Shown: positions 1 to 8,467, counted from the first letter of the stretch. The stretch: DNA of 64,000 bases from Paenibacillus piscarius (GCF_022234545.1 NZ_JAIEUI010000004.1:310001-374000); one strand, 5' to 3'. Numbers and translations: made by a program. Notes: generated by a model from the letters alone, not told the origin.

Positions 1-222
1 TTATCCACATCCGATTTCATCTTATCCACAATTTATGCACAAATTCCATGCTTTATCCACAACACTAATATTACTTTTCCACAAGCTGAAACATGTTACT
101 TTAACTTTACTCCCGATAGACATACGAATTTAATCAGTCTCAGCAGCATTTATCCCACTTTCTTGCTACGATTGGACTGATCAGAGGGATTTACCCCCAG
201 ACTTATGCACAATTTATCCACA
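1..222 (+). promoter_or_regulatory. Cluster of seven DnaA boxes
   Basis: Seven 9-mers fit the DnaA-box consensus TTWTNCACA, all in the same orientation. TTATCCACA occurs at 1, 22, 53 and 214; TTATGCACA at 33 and 203; TTTTCCACA at 75. The stretch between boxes five and six is AT-rich. This density is typical of oriC or of a DnaA-titrating box cluster. No dnaA, dnaN or rpmH is visible to the right; whatever lies to the left is outside the window, so oriC itself cannot be claimed. Confidence 0.75.
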
Positions 223-278
223 ATTCGTCCCGCCGCGAAGATAATTTTCCCAAACTAAGTTAGTTGAACAGCACAAAC

Positions 279-316
279 AGGCGACCCCAGCCATAGTGGC
301 TATAGAGTCGCCTTTT
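279..316 (+). terminator. Hairpin followed by short T run
   Basis: Outer arms AGGCGAC (279-285) and GTCGCCT (307-313) enclose a second stem AGCCA/TGGCT (289-301) and are followed by TTT on the plus strand. It could end rightward transcription entering from outside the window. It lies downstream of bioY on the other strand too, but there the T run is missing. Confidence 0.5.
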
Positions 317-471
317 CAGTTTGCCGGGATCAGGACCCTACAGGTTACAGAAGATCACTCGCTGGAGGATAACTGTTGGCTGGAGGACCGTCCGGCTGCT
401 TGTCTAATTTCAGTGTACAATGATCTGGCTTCCTTGACTGCCCATCCGTCCTGTTGCCCTGACACATACAA

Positions 472-1080
472 TTACCGGCTAACAGTAGGTTGATCCCCGT
501 CTGTCCAGGTGCCAGCGTCACTGTTCAGGATGCGTTCGATCGGATACACTCTCCATACAGCGGTGACCACCGCTGAGCATAATACGGCTTTGAGCAGATC
601 GCCCGGGATAAAGGGCCACATGCCTGCTGTTAAGGCCTTGCCGAGCGAATTCATGCCGGTGGAATAGGCCAGCCAGGCTACACCGCCGGGATAGACAAGC
701 AGCGCGCCGCAGACGAAGTTGGCCGCCAGCAGCTTGAAGAAGGTGTATCTGTCCTGCTTGATCCGCTCAGCGAAGAAGCCGATCAGCCAGGCCACGAACG
801 GCCAGGAGAAAATATATCCGGCGGTAGGCCCTGTCAGCACCGCGAGTCCGCCGCTGCCGCCCATCACCTGGAACCCGGCGGCGGCAAGTCCAATGACAAT
901 CAGCACCGCCAGTGAGCCGTAGCGGGCCCCGAGAATAGACCCGGCCAGCATTACTGCGAGGGTCTGCATCGTAATGGGGACCGTGGAGAAGGGCAGCGAG
1001 ATTTTCAGATAACTCAGGGCAATCATGACTGCTGCGAATAACGCGCTGAAAATCAGGCCGCGGGTGGTCCATTTCTTCAT
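472..1080 (-). CDS. bioY: Biotin ECF transporter S component BioY
   Basis: This 202-residue, mostly hydrophobic protein has about six membrane segments and matches the BioY family, the substrate-binding (S) subunit of energy-coupling-factor biotin importers in the cytoplasmic membrane. Family-typical stretches include the N-terminal PFSTVPITMQTLAVMLAG region (about residues 30-47) and GGLAVLTGPTAGYIFSWP (about 77-94). Length is normal for the family. The ATG is preceded by AGGGGGA. It is divergent from the ecfA1 / ecfA2-ecfT genes that supply the energising module, so the three genes form a complete transporter locus. Biotin specificity is inferred from family; no convincing BirA operator was found upstream. 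Confidence 0.92.
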   Translation of the reverse strand: MKKWTTRGLIFSALFAAVMIALSYLKISLPFSTVPITMQTLAVMLAGSILGARYGSLAVLIVIGLAAAGFQVMGGSGGLAVLTGPTAGYIFSWPFVAWLIGFFAERIKQDRYTFFKLLAANFVCGALLVYPGGVAWLAYSTGMNSLGKALTAGMWPFIPGDLLKAVLCSAVVTAVWRVYPIERILNSDAGTWTDGDQPTVSR

Positions 1081-1107
1081 GGCCGGAGTCCCCCTTTTTT
1101 TAGGATC

Positions 1108-1136
1108 ACTATACCATCCCCCTCTGGATACATCAA
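1108..1136 (-). promoter_or_regulatory. Candidate sigma-A promoter of bioY
   Basis: Read on the minus strand: -35 TTGATG (1131-1136), a 17-bp spacer, and -10 TATAGT (1108-1113), about 28 bp ahead of the bioY ATG. Spacing is ideal and each box has 5 of 6 consensus bases. Confidence 0.55.
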
Positions 1137-1197
1137 TCCTGGAATGTTTGTTATAATGGGTAGCAATTGTTGACTATAAGATTGACGGAAAGCAGGC

Positions 1198-2016
1198 ATG
1201 AGGATGATCAGGGCGCACAATCTCACCTTGTCTGTGCGGGAGGGACAGCACACCCGTACGGTACTGCAAGGGCTAAATATTGATATCGGGAGAGGGGAAT
1301 GGGTGGCGCTCACCGGAGCGAACGGCTGCGGCAAAACCTCGCTCATCCGCACCTTCAACGGGCTCTCTACCCCCTCCGGCGGCAGCCTGACTGTGGCCGG
1401 GCTCGATCTGCGCAAGCCCGGCAGCCGCACAGCAGTGAAGCAGCACGTGCAACTGGTGTTTCAGAATCCTGAATCACAGACGGTCGGCTCTACTCCAGAG
1501 GAGGATATCGCCTTCGGGCTGGAGAACCGGGGACTGGACCGGGACCGGATGCTGGCACGGATCAGCGGGATTCTTGAGCAGGTGGGACTGGCTCACAAGG
1601 CCGGGGCCGATGTCGCTACCCTGTCCGGCGGGGAACGCCAGCGCCTGGCCGTCGGCTGCTGCCTGGCACTGGAGGCGGAGCTGATCATCTTCGATGAGGC
1701 CACCTCCATGCTGGACCCGGCGGGAAGACAGGACATTCTGGACCTGGCCCGGGAGCTATGGCGGAGAGGAACAACCATTCTCTGGGTGACCCAGCGGATG
1801 GAGGAGCTGGCGGAGAGCCCGCGTATCGCCGTACTGGGCGGAGGGCAGCTGCTCTATGACGGCGGCCCGCGCAGCCTGTTCTATGATTCAGAGCTGCCGG
1901 ATACTCTCGGCTGGATTCCCGCTCCGGCCGTCCGTGTCGGCCTGCTGCTGCAGCAGCAGGGCTGGCCGCTGGACCTGCTGCCGCTGACCACGCCGGAGCT
2001 GGAGGCGCTGCTATGA
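1198..2016 (+). CDS. ECF transporter ATPase subunit EcfA1
   Basis: A 272-residue ABC ATPase of the energy-coupling-factor type. Visible motifs are Walker A GANGCGKTS (40-48), Q-loop FQNPESQ (88-94), signature LSGGE (142-146) and Walker B LIIFDE (162-167). The position normally held by the switch histidine (T-H-D/x) reads WVTQR, so His is replaced by Gln199. It should pair with the second ATPase domain encoded by the next gene, which keeps its histidine. The stop overlaps the next start by 4 bp (ATGA), indicating translational coupling. Two ATGs (1198 and 1204) are possible starts; the first follows a weak GGAAAG site. Divergent bioY suggests biotin import, although ECF energising modules can be shared by several S subunits. 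Confidence 0.88.
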   Translation: MRMIRAHNLTLSVREGQHTRTVLQGLNIDIGRGEWVALTGANGCGKTSLIRTFNGLSTPSGGSLTVAGLDLRKPGSRTAVKQHVQLVFQNPESQTVGSTPEEDIAFGLENRGLDRDRMLARISGILEQVGLAHKAGADVATLSGGERQRLAVGCCLALEAELIIFDEATSMLDPAGRQDILDLARELWRRGTTILWVTQRMEELAESPRIAVLGGGQLLYDGGPRSLFYDSELPDTLGWIPAPAVRVGLLLQQQGWPLDLLPLTTPELEALL

Positions 2017-3665
2017 GCATACAGGCAGAGCAGATCTCCTTCCGGTACACAGACGGCCGGCTGGCACTACGGGATATCTCGCTTCATATCCCGCCCGGTA
2101 CGCTGACCGTTCTATGCGGAGTGAACGGGAGCGGCAAGTCCACGCTGCTCCGCCTGCTCGCGGGGCTGGCGGTGCCTTCCTCCGGGCAGATTCGCCATGA
2201 TGCCGGGAAGAGCGTATCGATGGTCTTTCAGCAGCCGGAGACCCAGCTATTCGCGGGCACGGTGCATAAGGACATCGAGTATGGCCTGGCAGAGCGCGGC
2301 GTGCCCAAGGTGCAGCGGACGAAGATCATCGCCAGCGTTCTGCAGCAGACCGGGCTGGCTTATGATGAATTCGCCGCCCGCTCCCCCTTCCTGCTGAGCG
2401 GAGGCGAGAAGCGCCGTGTCTGTATTGCCGGCGCGCTGGCTGTCCAGCCGGGGCTCTTAATTCTTGATGAGCCCACGGCCGGGCTGGACCCGCAGGCGGC
2501 GGGGGCGCTGCTCGATCTGGTGCAGGAGCTGCGCGGAAGCGGCATGACACTCATTGTCGGCACCCACGACCTGGACAGCTTCCTGCCGGCAGCCGATCAG
2601 GTCATCGTGATGAGGCAAGGCACGGTCCACTATGACGGGCCTGCATCCATTCTGGCAGCTGAACCCTGTCTGCTGGCTGAGGCTGGCCTCACCCCGCCCG
2701 CGTATGCCTCCATAGGGCGCAGGGCGGTGGAACGCGGCCTGCTTGAAGCCATGCCGCACAGTCTGGAGGAGCTGCTGGCGGGACTGGTGCAGCACCCCCT
2801 GCCGCTGCCGCAGGCTGACGGCCCGCCTGCGATCGCTGCAGCACCTCAGGCCAGAGCCGGGGCAGACCGGCCGGCCGGCCGGAGCCTGGAGTCAGAGCAG
2901 CCTGCTGCCCGGAGCGGCTGGCAGCATCTGGACCCCAGGGTCAAATGGCTGGGGATGCTGCTCGGCTCGCTGGCCCTGCTGGCGGCGGATACGCTGCTTC
3001 CGCTGCTGCTTACGGCAGGCCTGCTGGCCGTTCTTGCCGTATCGGCACATGTCTCCTGGCGCAGAGCCGCCCGCTTCTTCCGGCCGTTCCTCGTGATGTT
3101 CCTGTTCCTCTGGCTGCTGTCCGGGCTCAGCTGGAGCTCCCCGGATTTCGCCCTCGGGCCGGTCGGGTTCAGTTATGCAGGAATCCTGCGCGGGGGGATC
3201 AGTGTGTTGCGCTTCCTGCTGCTGATCGCCTTGGGCTTCCTGTTCACCGAGACCACAACCGGCGCCCCCCTGCAGGAGGGGCTGGAATGGGCCATCGCTC
3301 CGCTGCGCGCTCTGGGCATCCGCACCCGCAACTGGTCGCTGGCCGTATCGGTAACCTTACAGTTCGTGCCGTGGATTCTCGGCAAGCTGGCCCAGCTTCA
3401 GCTCGCCCTGCGTTCACGCGGACGGCGCACCCGGGGACCCGGACGCTGGTCGCCCAGACAGATTGTGCTTATGATCGTTCCTCTGCTGATCCTGGTGCTG
3501 GGCATGGGCGACGAGCTGGCGACTGCTGTGGAATCACGGGGATATGATCCCGCCCGGCAGCGGACCCCGGTATACCAGCTATCCTGGAGCAGACGCGATA
3601 CAGCGGCAGCACTGTGCATTCTGGCGGTTGCAGCCATGCTCTGGTGGATAGCGCGGATCAGCTGA
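2013..3665 (+). CDS. EcfA2-EcfT fusion: second ATPase joined to transmembrane coupling subunit
   Basis: One 550-residue reading frame carries two proteins that are usually separate. Residues 1 to about 235 are an ABC ATPase with Walker A GVNGSGKS (36-43), an FQQPETQ Q-loop, LSGGE, a Walker B ending LLILDEP and an intact switch histidine in GTHD. An Ala/Pro/Gln-rich linker (about 250-295) follows. Residues from about 300 to the end are EcfT, with several membrane helices and the two characteristic Arg-Gly coupling motifs, ALRSRG and AVESRG. The fused layout fixes A2:T stoichiometry at 1:1. The gene is coupled to ecfA1 by a 4-bp overlap. The frame is uninterrupted and both halves have full domain length, so it is a genuine fusion rather than a sequencing error. 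Confidence 0.9.
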   Translation: MSIQAEQISFRYTDGRLALRDISLHIPPGTLTVLCGVNGSGKSTLLRLLAGLAVPSSGQIRHDAGKSVSMVFQQPETQLFAGTVHKDIEYGLAERGVPKVQRTKIIASVLQQTGLAYDEFAARSPFLLSGGEKRRVCIAGALAVQPGLLILDEPTAGLDPQAAGALLDLVQELRGSGMTLIVGTHDLDSFLPAADQVIVMRQGTVHYDGPASILAAEPCLLAEAGLTPPAYASIGRRAVERGLLEAMPHSLEELLAGLVQHPLPLPQADGPPAIAAAPQARAGADRPAGRSLESEQPAARSGWQHLDPRVKWLGMLLGSLALLAADTLLPLLLTAGLLAVLAVSAHVSWRRAARFFRPFLVMFLFLWLLSGLSWSSPDFALGPVGFSYAGILRGGISVLRFLLLIALGFLFTETTTGAPLQEGLEWAIAPLRALGIRTRNWSLAVSVTLQFVPWILGKLAQLQLALRSRGRRTRGPGRWSPRQIVLMIVPLLILVLGMGDELATAVESRGYDPARQRTPVYQLSWSRRDTAAALCILAVAAMLWWIARIS

Positions 3666-3752
3666 CTTCAGTCAAGCGGAATATAACTGGCAGCTCCGCC
3701 CAATCTCCGGCCCTGTTCTCTCCCCCGGATTACTAACTTGCCTAGACATAAA

Positions 3753-3794
3753 AAGACGGCTGCCATGTCCTATTCTAAGGACGGCAGCCGTCTT
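3753..3794. terminator. Bidirectional terminator between ecfA2-T and mprF
   Basis: A 12-bp perfect stem, AAGACGGCTGCC (3753-3764) with GGCAGCCGTCTT (3783-3794), is flanked by an A run on the left and a T-rich stretch on the right. It can serve the two convergent genes. Confidence 0.8.
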
Positions 3795-3849
3795 CATATT
3801 TGTGTGGTTCTACTGAATCGCCCTATACCTATAATATTCGTTATATCTG

Positions 3850-6519
3850 TTATTCCGCAGCGCCCCCGCTCTTCTGCTCCGGGCGGCGCGAGACCAGCCG
3901 AACCAGATCAATGGTCAGCAGCGGAAGGGTGACGGAAGCAGGATAGGCCAGATATCGCGGCTCCCAGGCAGGGCCGAACTTCTCCTTGTACCGGCGCAGG
4001 CCGGAGAAGCCGTACCAGTGGCCGCCGCGCTCGAAGACAAGCCGGGCCAGCTTCTCCTCCCGCAGCGCCCCGGGATTGCGCCCGACACTGGACAGCGGGG
4101 CATGGCCCAGATTGAAGCAGCTGTAGCCGCGCGACTTCGCCCACTCCAGCAGCTTCAGGAACAGGTAATCCATCGTACCGTTCGGTGTATCCTTGCAGTG
4201 GCGCATCAGGTCCACGGACACCGTCTTGTGACGGTCATACCCCGGGGCCAAGGAGGCAAAAGCCAGCAGGCGGCCATCCGGTGCACGCAGCAGCGCCAGC
4301 GGAGCCAGCTGCAGATACGGCTCGCTGAACCAGCCCAGCGAATAGCCCTTCTCCTGTCGTCCGGCCAGCCATTCCTCCGACACCAGACGCAGCTCCTGCA
4401 GCAGTTCGGCAGCATGCACTGCATCCGTAATCTCGAAGACATAGCCCGCCCGCTCGAACCGGTTTCTAACGCTGCGCAGATTAGCGTTCTGCGGTCCGCT
4501 GGTCGTGAAGCTCTCCAGCGGCACAAGCGCCTCCTCCCCCAGCTTGAAGAACCGGTACCCCTGCTCATGATACACGGGCAGATTGGCCGGCGTCGCCTGA
4601 TAGAACACCACCGAGAGACCGTACAGATCGGCCGCCTGCCTGAACTCGCTGATCGCATTATTGAACAGGCTCGGAGGGCCCAGCGGGTCACCCAGCACCA
4701 CAAGCTTATCCCGCACCCTGGAAAAGGCGAACAGCACCTTGCCTGCCTGCGCCCAGAAGAAGCTTTTGTCGCCCAGGAACAGCATGTGACTCAGCGCATT
4801 GCCCCAGCCTTCCGAGAGGAAGCGCTCCAGCCGCTCCATATCCTGATCCGCCAGAATGGCGTCTGCCTTGCGCTGCGGCCTGAGCGCAGCCATCATGCTA
4901 AGCAGCAGCCAGGAGAAGATCAGCCCGCCTGCCGCCGTAACCGCCGCATTGCCGTACCTCCGCAGCCATTCCGGCTGAACACCGGCCGGCAGATGCTTCA
5001 GGAAGCCATGGTGGGTATAGCTGCCCAGCCAATAATAACAGAGGGCGATTAGCGTGGTCAGAACCAGCCACCAGACCGTGCTTCTCGTACCAAGCGGGAC
5101 ACTGACGCGGTAGAACCGGGTGCGGGAGATCCAGAGAATCAGGGCAACCAGCAGCAGGAACAGCGCCTCCTCATAGTCAAACCCCTTCGTGAACGCAAAC
5201 ACCGCTCCGCCAAAAAGCAGCACGCTCGTCCACACATACGCCCGGTGCACGCGCAGGGAAATTCCCCGCGACAGCAGAATCAGCATGAAGCCGATCAGCA
5301 CCGACAGATGGTGCGAGATCTGCATCACGGGCAGAGACAGCAGCTCCTCCGTTACCTTCAGCCGGTAGAGCAGCTCAGGTGTAGCTGCGGATAGCAGCAG
5401 GAGCAAGCCGCTGGCCAGCACCAGCTTGCCAAGCGCCCATACCCCGAGATCGCTCAGGAAGGTGTATTGGCCGGGCCAGCCCCATATTTTCTGCCAGACC
5501 GTCAGCGGGGCCTCCACCCTGTCCATGCTGCGTTCAGCGCCCTTGGTGCCCGGCAGTCCAAACTCCAGCGCAGCCAGCACCAATCCCATTAGCCACGGAA
5601 TGATGTAATAGAACAATCTGTAGATGACCAGCACCGCCATGGCATGGTCCGTCTTGAAGCCAAGCTGGGTCAGCCCCAGCAGCGCAATCAGGTCGAAGGC
5701 CCCGATACCGCCGGGAGCCATGCTCAGAATGCCGGCAATGGCGGCCACGACATAGATGCTGAAGATGAGAATGAACGGAGCCTCGCCCAGCAGCTTTCCG
5801 GCAATCATCCAGAAGGTCAGTCCGGCGAACACCCACTCCAGCAGAGACGCCCCCACCGAAGCGCCCACAGTCAGCCAGGCGGTTCTCCCCTCCCCCCGGT
5901 TGATCCATTTGGCAAAAAGCGAGGAACGCTGCAGCAGCACGAAGCCCGGCAGATACAGTGCCATCCCCCAGACGGCGAAGATCAGCCAATGATGCGCCGC
6001 AAGCAGCCGGTCCGCCGGCAGCAGCCCGGTGATCGTACCCCAGGCGAGCAGCGAGAGTCCCGTAATCATCAGCGGCGACAGGAACACAATCGCAGGGGCC
6101 AGCACGGCTGCAGGCACATGGCTTCTTTTGTAGAGCAGCGTCCTTAGACCGGCACCGGCCAGCCCGGCAAAGCCGATCATATTATTGAACGTATTGGCGA
6201 TCCAGGCATACCGGAACGTCCGCCAGGCCCCGGTCTGCAAGCGGAAATGCCTGCGGATCAGATAATCGTAAGTACTCATGACCGCAACGGACAGCAGAGA
6301 GATGCCCAGCATCTGCAGGATGGCAGGCACGGGAACGGACTTCAGGTCATGGATGATTTTGCCCAAATGAATCTGCTTCAGCTCATGCTGTCCTTCTAAG
6401 TACACCAGCCCGATGATCAGCAGCGGAAATAGCGCCCGCACCGCCTTGATCCGGTAGATCGAGACCAGCAGGCGGACGAGCCTGAAGCGTTCGAGTTTAT
6501 TTTTGATCACATTATGCAT
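3850..6519 (-). CDS. mprF: MprF: phosphatidylglycerol lysyltransferase/flippase
   Basis: An 889-residue bifunctional membrane protein. The N-terminal half (to about residue 540) is a long run of membrane helices, the flippase part, with the conserved region around NMIGFAGLAGAGLR and MAPGGIGAFDL. The C-terminal third is the DUF2156 aminoacyl-PG synthase domain, with LVVLGDPLGPP, RSVRNRFERAGY and the end motif FSGLRRYKEKFGPAWEPRYLAY. Members transfer lysine (or alanine) from aminoacyl-tRNA to phosphatidylglycerol and move the product to the outer leaflet, lowering cell-surface negative charge and giving resistance to cationic peptides. Length is close to the family norm. AGGTGA precedes the ATG, and a TATAAT -10 is visible about 65 bp upstream (6585-6590, minus strand) without a clear -35. 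Confidence 0.95.
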   Translation of the reverse strand: MHNVIKNKLERFRLVRLLVSIYRIKAVRALFPLLIIGLVYLEGQHELKQIHLGKIIHDLKSVPVPAILQMLGISLLSVAVMSTYDYLIRRHFRLQTGAWRTFRYAWIANTFNNMIGFAGLAGAGLRTLLYKRSHVPAAVLAPAIVFLSPLMITGLSLLAWGTITGLLPADRLLAAHHWLIFAVWGMALYLPGFVLLQRSSLFAKWINRGEGRTAWLTVGASVGASLLEWVFAGLTFWMIAGKLLGEAPFILIFSIYVVAAIAGILSMAPGGIGAFDLIALLGLTQLGFKTDHAMAVLVIYRLFYYIIPWLMGLVLAALEFGLPGTKGAERSMDRVEAPLTVWQKIWGWPGQYTFLSDLGVWALGKLVLASGLLLLLSAATPELLYRLKVTEELLSLPVMQISHHLSVLIGFMLILLSRGISLRVHRAYVWTSVLLFGGAVFAFTKGFDYEEALFLLLVALILWISRTRFYRVSVPLGTRSTVWWLVLTTLIALCYYWLGSYTHHGFLKHLPAGVQPEWLRRYGNAAVTAAGGLIFSWLLLSMMAALRPQRKADAILADQDMERLERFLSEGWGNALSHMLFLGDKSFFWAQAGKVLFAFSRVRDKLVVLGDPLGPPSLFNNAISEFRQAADLYGLSVVFYQATPANLPVYHEQGYRFFKLGEEALVPLESFTTSGPQNANLRSVRNRFERAGYVFEITDAVHAAELLQELRLVSEEWLAGRQEKGYSLGWFSEPYLQLAPLALLRAPDGRLLAFASLAPGYDRHKTVSVDLMRHCKDTPNGTMDYLFLKLLEWAKSRGYSCFNLGHAPLSSVGRNPGALREEKLARLVFERGGHWYGFSGLRRYKEKFGPAWEPRYLAYPASVTLPLLTIDLVRLVSRRPEQKSGGAAE

Positions 6520-6677
6520 GAATTCACCTGTCCTAACTGCCGAACACGCATGTTGCCTGATCCTGTTCAGCCATTACACCAACCATTATAACAAGATCGG
6601 CCGGGCAAGGCCCGTATAATGGTCACATGCTCTATAAGGGTTAGACAGCCATAGGCAGGTACATCCCTGCAAAAAAA

Positions 6678-6761
6678 TCATATGAATCCGGTCCGCATGA
6701 ACAGGAAGGGGACGCCTCGGGTGCAGGCCAGCAGCAGAATACCGAAATCCTTGCGGCTCAT
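6678..6761 (-). pseudogene. N-terminal remnant of a DMT/EamA transporter
   Basis: A 27-codon frame starting MSRKDFGILLLACTRGVP and continuing FLFMRTGFI then stop. The pattern is the first membrane helix of EamA/DMT permeases, in which the usual motif is W-G-x-x-F-L-x-M-R; here the Trp has become Arg and the frame stops at once. Its ATG overlaps the stop of the Bcr/CflA gene by 4 bp, the layout of a formerly co-translated second gene. No further EamA homology can be read downstream, so the remainder appears deleted. Confidence 0.55.
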
Positions 6762-7987
6762 GGCCGGGACTCTCCCCGGCAGAGCAGCACATAGGACAGC
6801 ACCGACAGGAGGCCGGCACCGGCGATGACGATCGCCATCGGCAGGGCCGAGCCGCTGCCGCCAAGCCCGACCAGCGGGGCAGCGCAGCTTCCAAGCAGCA
6901 GGGGAAGCAGACCCAGGAGCGCCGAGGCGCTGCCTGCGGTCTCACCCTGGTCCTGCATCGCCAGCGAGAAGCTGGTGGTACCCACTAAGCCTACACTGGA
7001 GACCACGGCGAACAGACAAGGCAGGATTAGTGCCAGCCCGCCTCCGGCCAGGAGGGTGACCAGCAGCAGGATACCGCCTGCGGTGCTGAGCAGGAGGCCG
7101 CAGACGAGCAGCTTGCGCTCGCCCACTTTTGCCGACAGCCGTCCGGCTACCTGCCCGGTCAGAATAATACCGAAGCCGTTCACCGCGAAGATCAGGCTAT
7201 ACATTTGCGGGGATACCCCGTAGATGATCTGCAGGACAAAGGAAGATCCCGAGATATAAGCGAACATCGCTGCGGTGACAAAGCCCTGAGAGAGAGCATT
7301 GCCCATGAACCGGCCGTTACGGAGCAGGGTACGGAACGTGCGCAGCGTTCCGGCCAGCCCGCTCTGGATACGTTTGTCCTTGGGCAGCGTCTCCGGCAGC
7401 CGCAGCAGAATAACCGCCGCGAAGAGGAGACCGCAGACGAATAAGACAACAAATACGCCTTGCCAGTCAGTCACTCTCAGCAGCTGCCCGCCGATGACCG
7501 GTGCGAAGATCGGGCCCAGCCCGTTGACGACCATCAGCAGCGAGAAGAAGCGCGTCAGCTCGGAGCCGCTGTACATATCGCGGACCGCCGCCCGGGAGAT
7601 CACGACACCTACGGAGCCGGCCAGCCCCTGGATGAACCGCAGGCAGACCAGCAGGCCGATCGACGGGCTGAATGCGCAGAGCAATGAAGATATGGCATAG
7701 ATGATCATCCCGATCAGCAGCGGGGTCCGGCGTCCGTGCACATCGCTCAGCGGTCCGGCTACCAGCTGGCCGGAAGCCAGCCCCAGCAGGAAAAAGGTTA
7801 AGCTGAGCTGAACCATCGCCGGACTGGTGCCGAAATAGACGCTAAGCTCCGGCAAAGCCGGCAAATACATATCAATCGACAGCGGGCCGATGGTGGCAAT
7901 CGCCCCCAGAATGACTGCAAGCTGCAGCCGCTGGCTTCTGGACGGCCCGCCCTCGGCCAGGCTCGAAACCGGATTATGCTTTATCAT
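6758..7987 (-). CDS. Bcr/CflA family multidrug efflux MFS transporter
   Basis: A 409-residue major-facilitator protein with about 12 membrane helices. Diagnostic pieces are GPLSIDMYLPALPEL in helix 1, the motif-A loop GPLSDVHGRRTPLL, and the antiporter-type segment SRAAVRDMYSG. The family exports drugs such as bicyclomycin, chloramphenicol or sulfonamides by proton antiport; the substrate here is unknown. The frame stays open for 50 codons upstream, but that stretch is Arg-rich and lacks a hydrophobic start, so the ATG at 7987 (MIKHNPVSS) is preferred even though its AAAGG site is rather distant. It was probably followed by a second, now truncated, transporter gene. Confidence 0.88.
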   Translation of the reverse strand: MIKHNPVSSLAEGGPSRSQRLQLAVILGAIATIGPLSIDMYLPALPELSVYFGTSPAMVQLSLTFFLLGLASGQLVAGPLSDVHGRRTPLLIGMIIYAISSLLCAFSPSIGLLVCLRFIQGLAGSVGVVISRAAVRDMYSGSELTRFFSLLMVVNGLGPIFAPVIGGQLLRVTDWQGVFVVLFVCGLLFAAVILLRLPETLPKDKRIQSGLAGTLRTFRTLLRNGRFMGNALSQGFVTAAMFAYISGSSFVLQIIYGVSPQMYSLIFAVNGFGIILTGQVAGRLSAKVGERKLLVCGLLLSTAGGILLLVTLLAGGGLALILPCLFAVVSSVGLVGTTSFSLAMQDQGETAGSASALLGLLPLLLGSCAAPLVGLGGSGSALPMAIVIAGAGLLSVLSYVLLCRGESRP

Positions 7988-8140
7988 GAATACGATACAA
8001 CCTTTCTGCCCGTTTTTATATTTCTCCATAGTACCGATTACCGCTGGAATGTTCAATGAAATTCTGGTTCGGGAGATGGAGCGGCGGCGGAAGGAGCGGT
8101 TCGGCAGAACGGATGGATGCGGGCGGTCTACCCGCAAAAT

Positions 8141-8363
8141 CCTGCACAGAATGCAACAATGTTACTCAATAGAAGCCGTCTGCACGGAATTCCTGCACGA
8201 TATGCAACATTCACAGCCCAACCAGCACCGGAGCTCCGAAATTCCTGCAAAAGATGCAACAATGTGCTAAAGCCAGTAACAAATTTAGAAAAATCCTGCA
8301 ATATGTGCAACATTGTGGCCCGACAGGAGCGACCTGTGCGCATATCCTGCACGAAGTGCAACA
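8141..8363. repeat. Family A array: five units at 50-52 bp spacing
   Basis: Five copies of the 19-mer TCCTGCAnnAnrTGCAACA start at 8141, 8192, 8244, 8295 and 8345, so starts are 51, 52, 51 and 50 bp apart. Unit sequence is strongly kept (both TGCA blocks invariant) while the roughly 32-bp intervals are unrelated to each other. TGCA-N5-TGCA has dyad symmetry. The array fills the gap upstream of the Bcr/CflA gene, and no protein-like frame crosses it convincingly. Confidence 0.85.
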
Positions 8364-8424
8364 AACGCAACCCCAATTAGCGCCGACTTTAAGCCACGTA
8401 CCCGCTTGCCCTCCGCGACTACCC

Positions 8425-8450
8425 AATGTGTTCGGTTTTCCACATACATT
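8425..8450. repeat. Isolated family B hairpin unit
   Basis: AATGTGTTCGGTTTTCCACA followed by TACATT resembles the hairpin units of the array at 29134-29313, with AATGT/ACATT outer arms and a GGTTTTC centre. It lies about 60 bp beyond the last family A unit, so two repeat families sit side by side here. Confidence 0.55.
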
Positions 8451-8467
8451 CGGCCCGTCCGCCCCCG

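Noticed and set aside
1..222. Calling the region oriC
   Set aside because: dnaA, dnaN or rpmH are not visible, so only a DnaA-box cluster can be supported.
296..493. 65-codon open frame on the plus strand
   Set aside because: It starts inside the 279-316 hairpin, has no SD, runs into the end of bioY and resembles no protein.
1081..1197. BirA operator between bioY and ecfA1
   Set aside because: Only a weak TTGTTGAC-like half was found, with no matching second half at the usual distance.
4018..5052. 344-codon open frame antisense to mprF
   Set aside because: Gln/Arg/His-rich antisense reading of a clear mprF gene; similar long shadows lie opposite the pot, pucR and hcp genes.
8141..8363. CRISPR array
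   Set aside because: Units of 19 bp vary in the centre, there are only five of them, and no cas genes are in the window.
8117..8426. Several 70-90 codon frames across the family A repeats, on both strands
   Set aside because: They merely translate the repeats; no SD, no hydrophobic core, and Cys-rich nonsense typical of repeat DNA.
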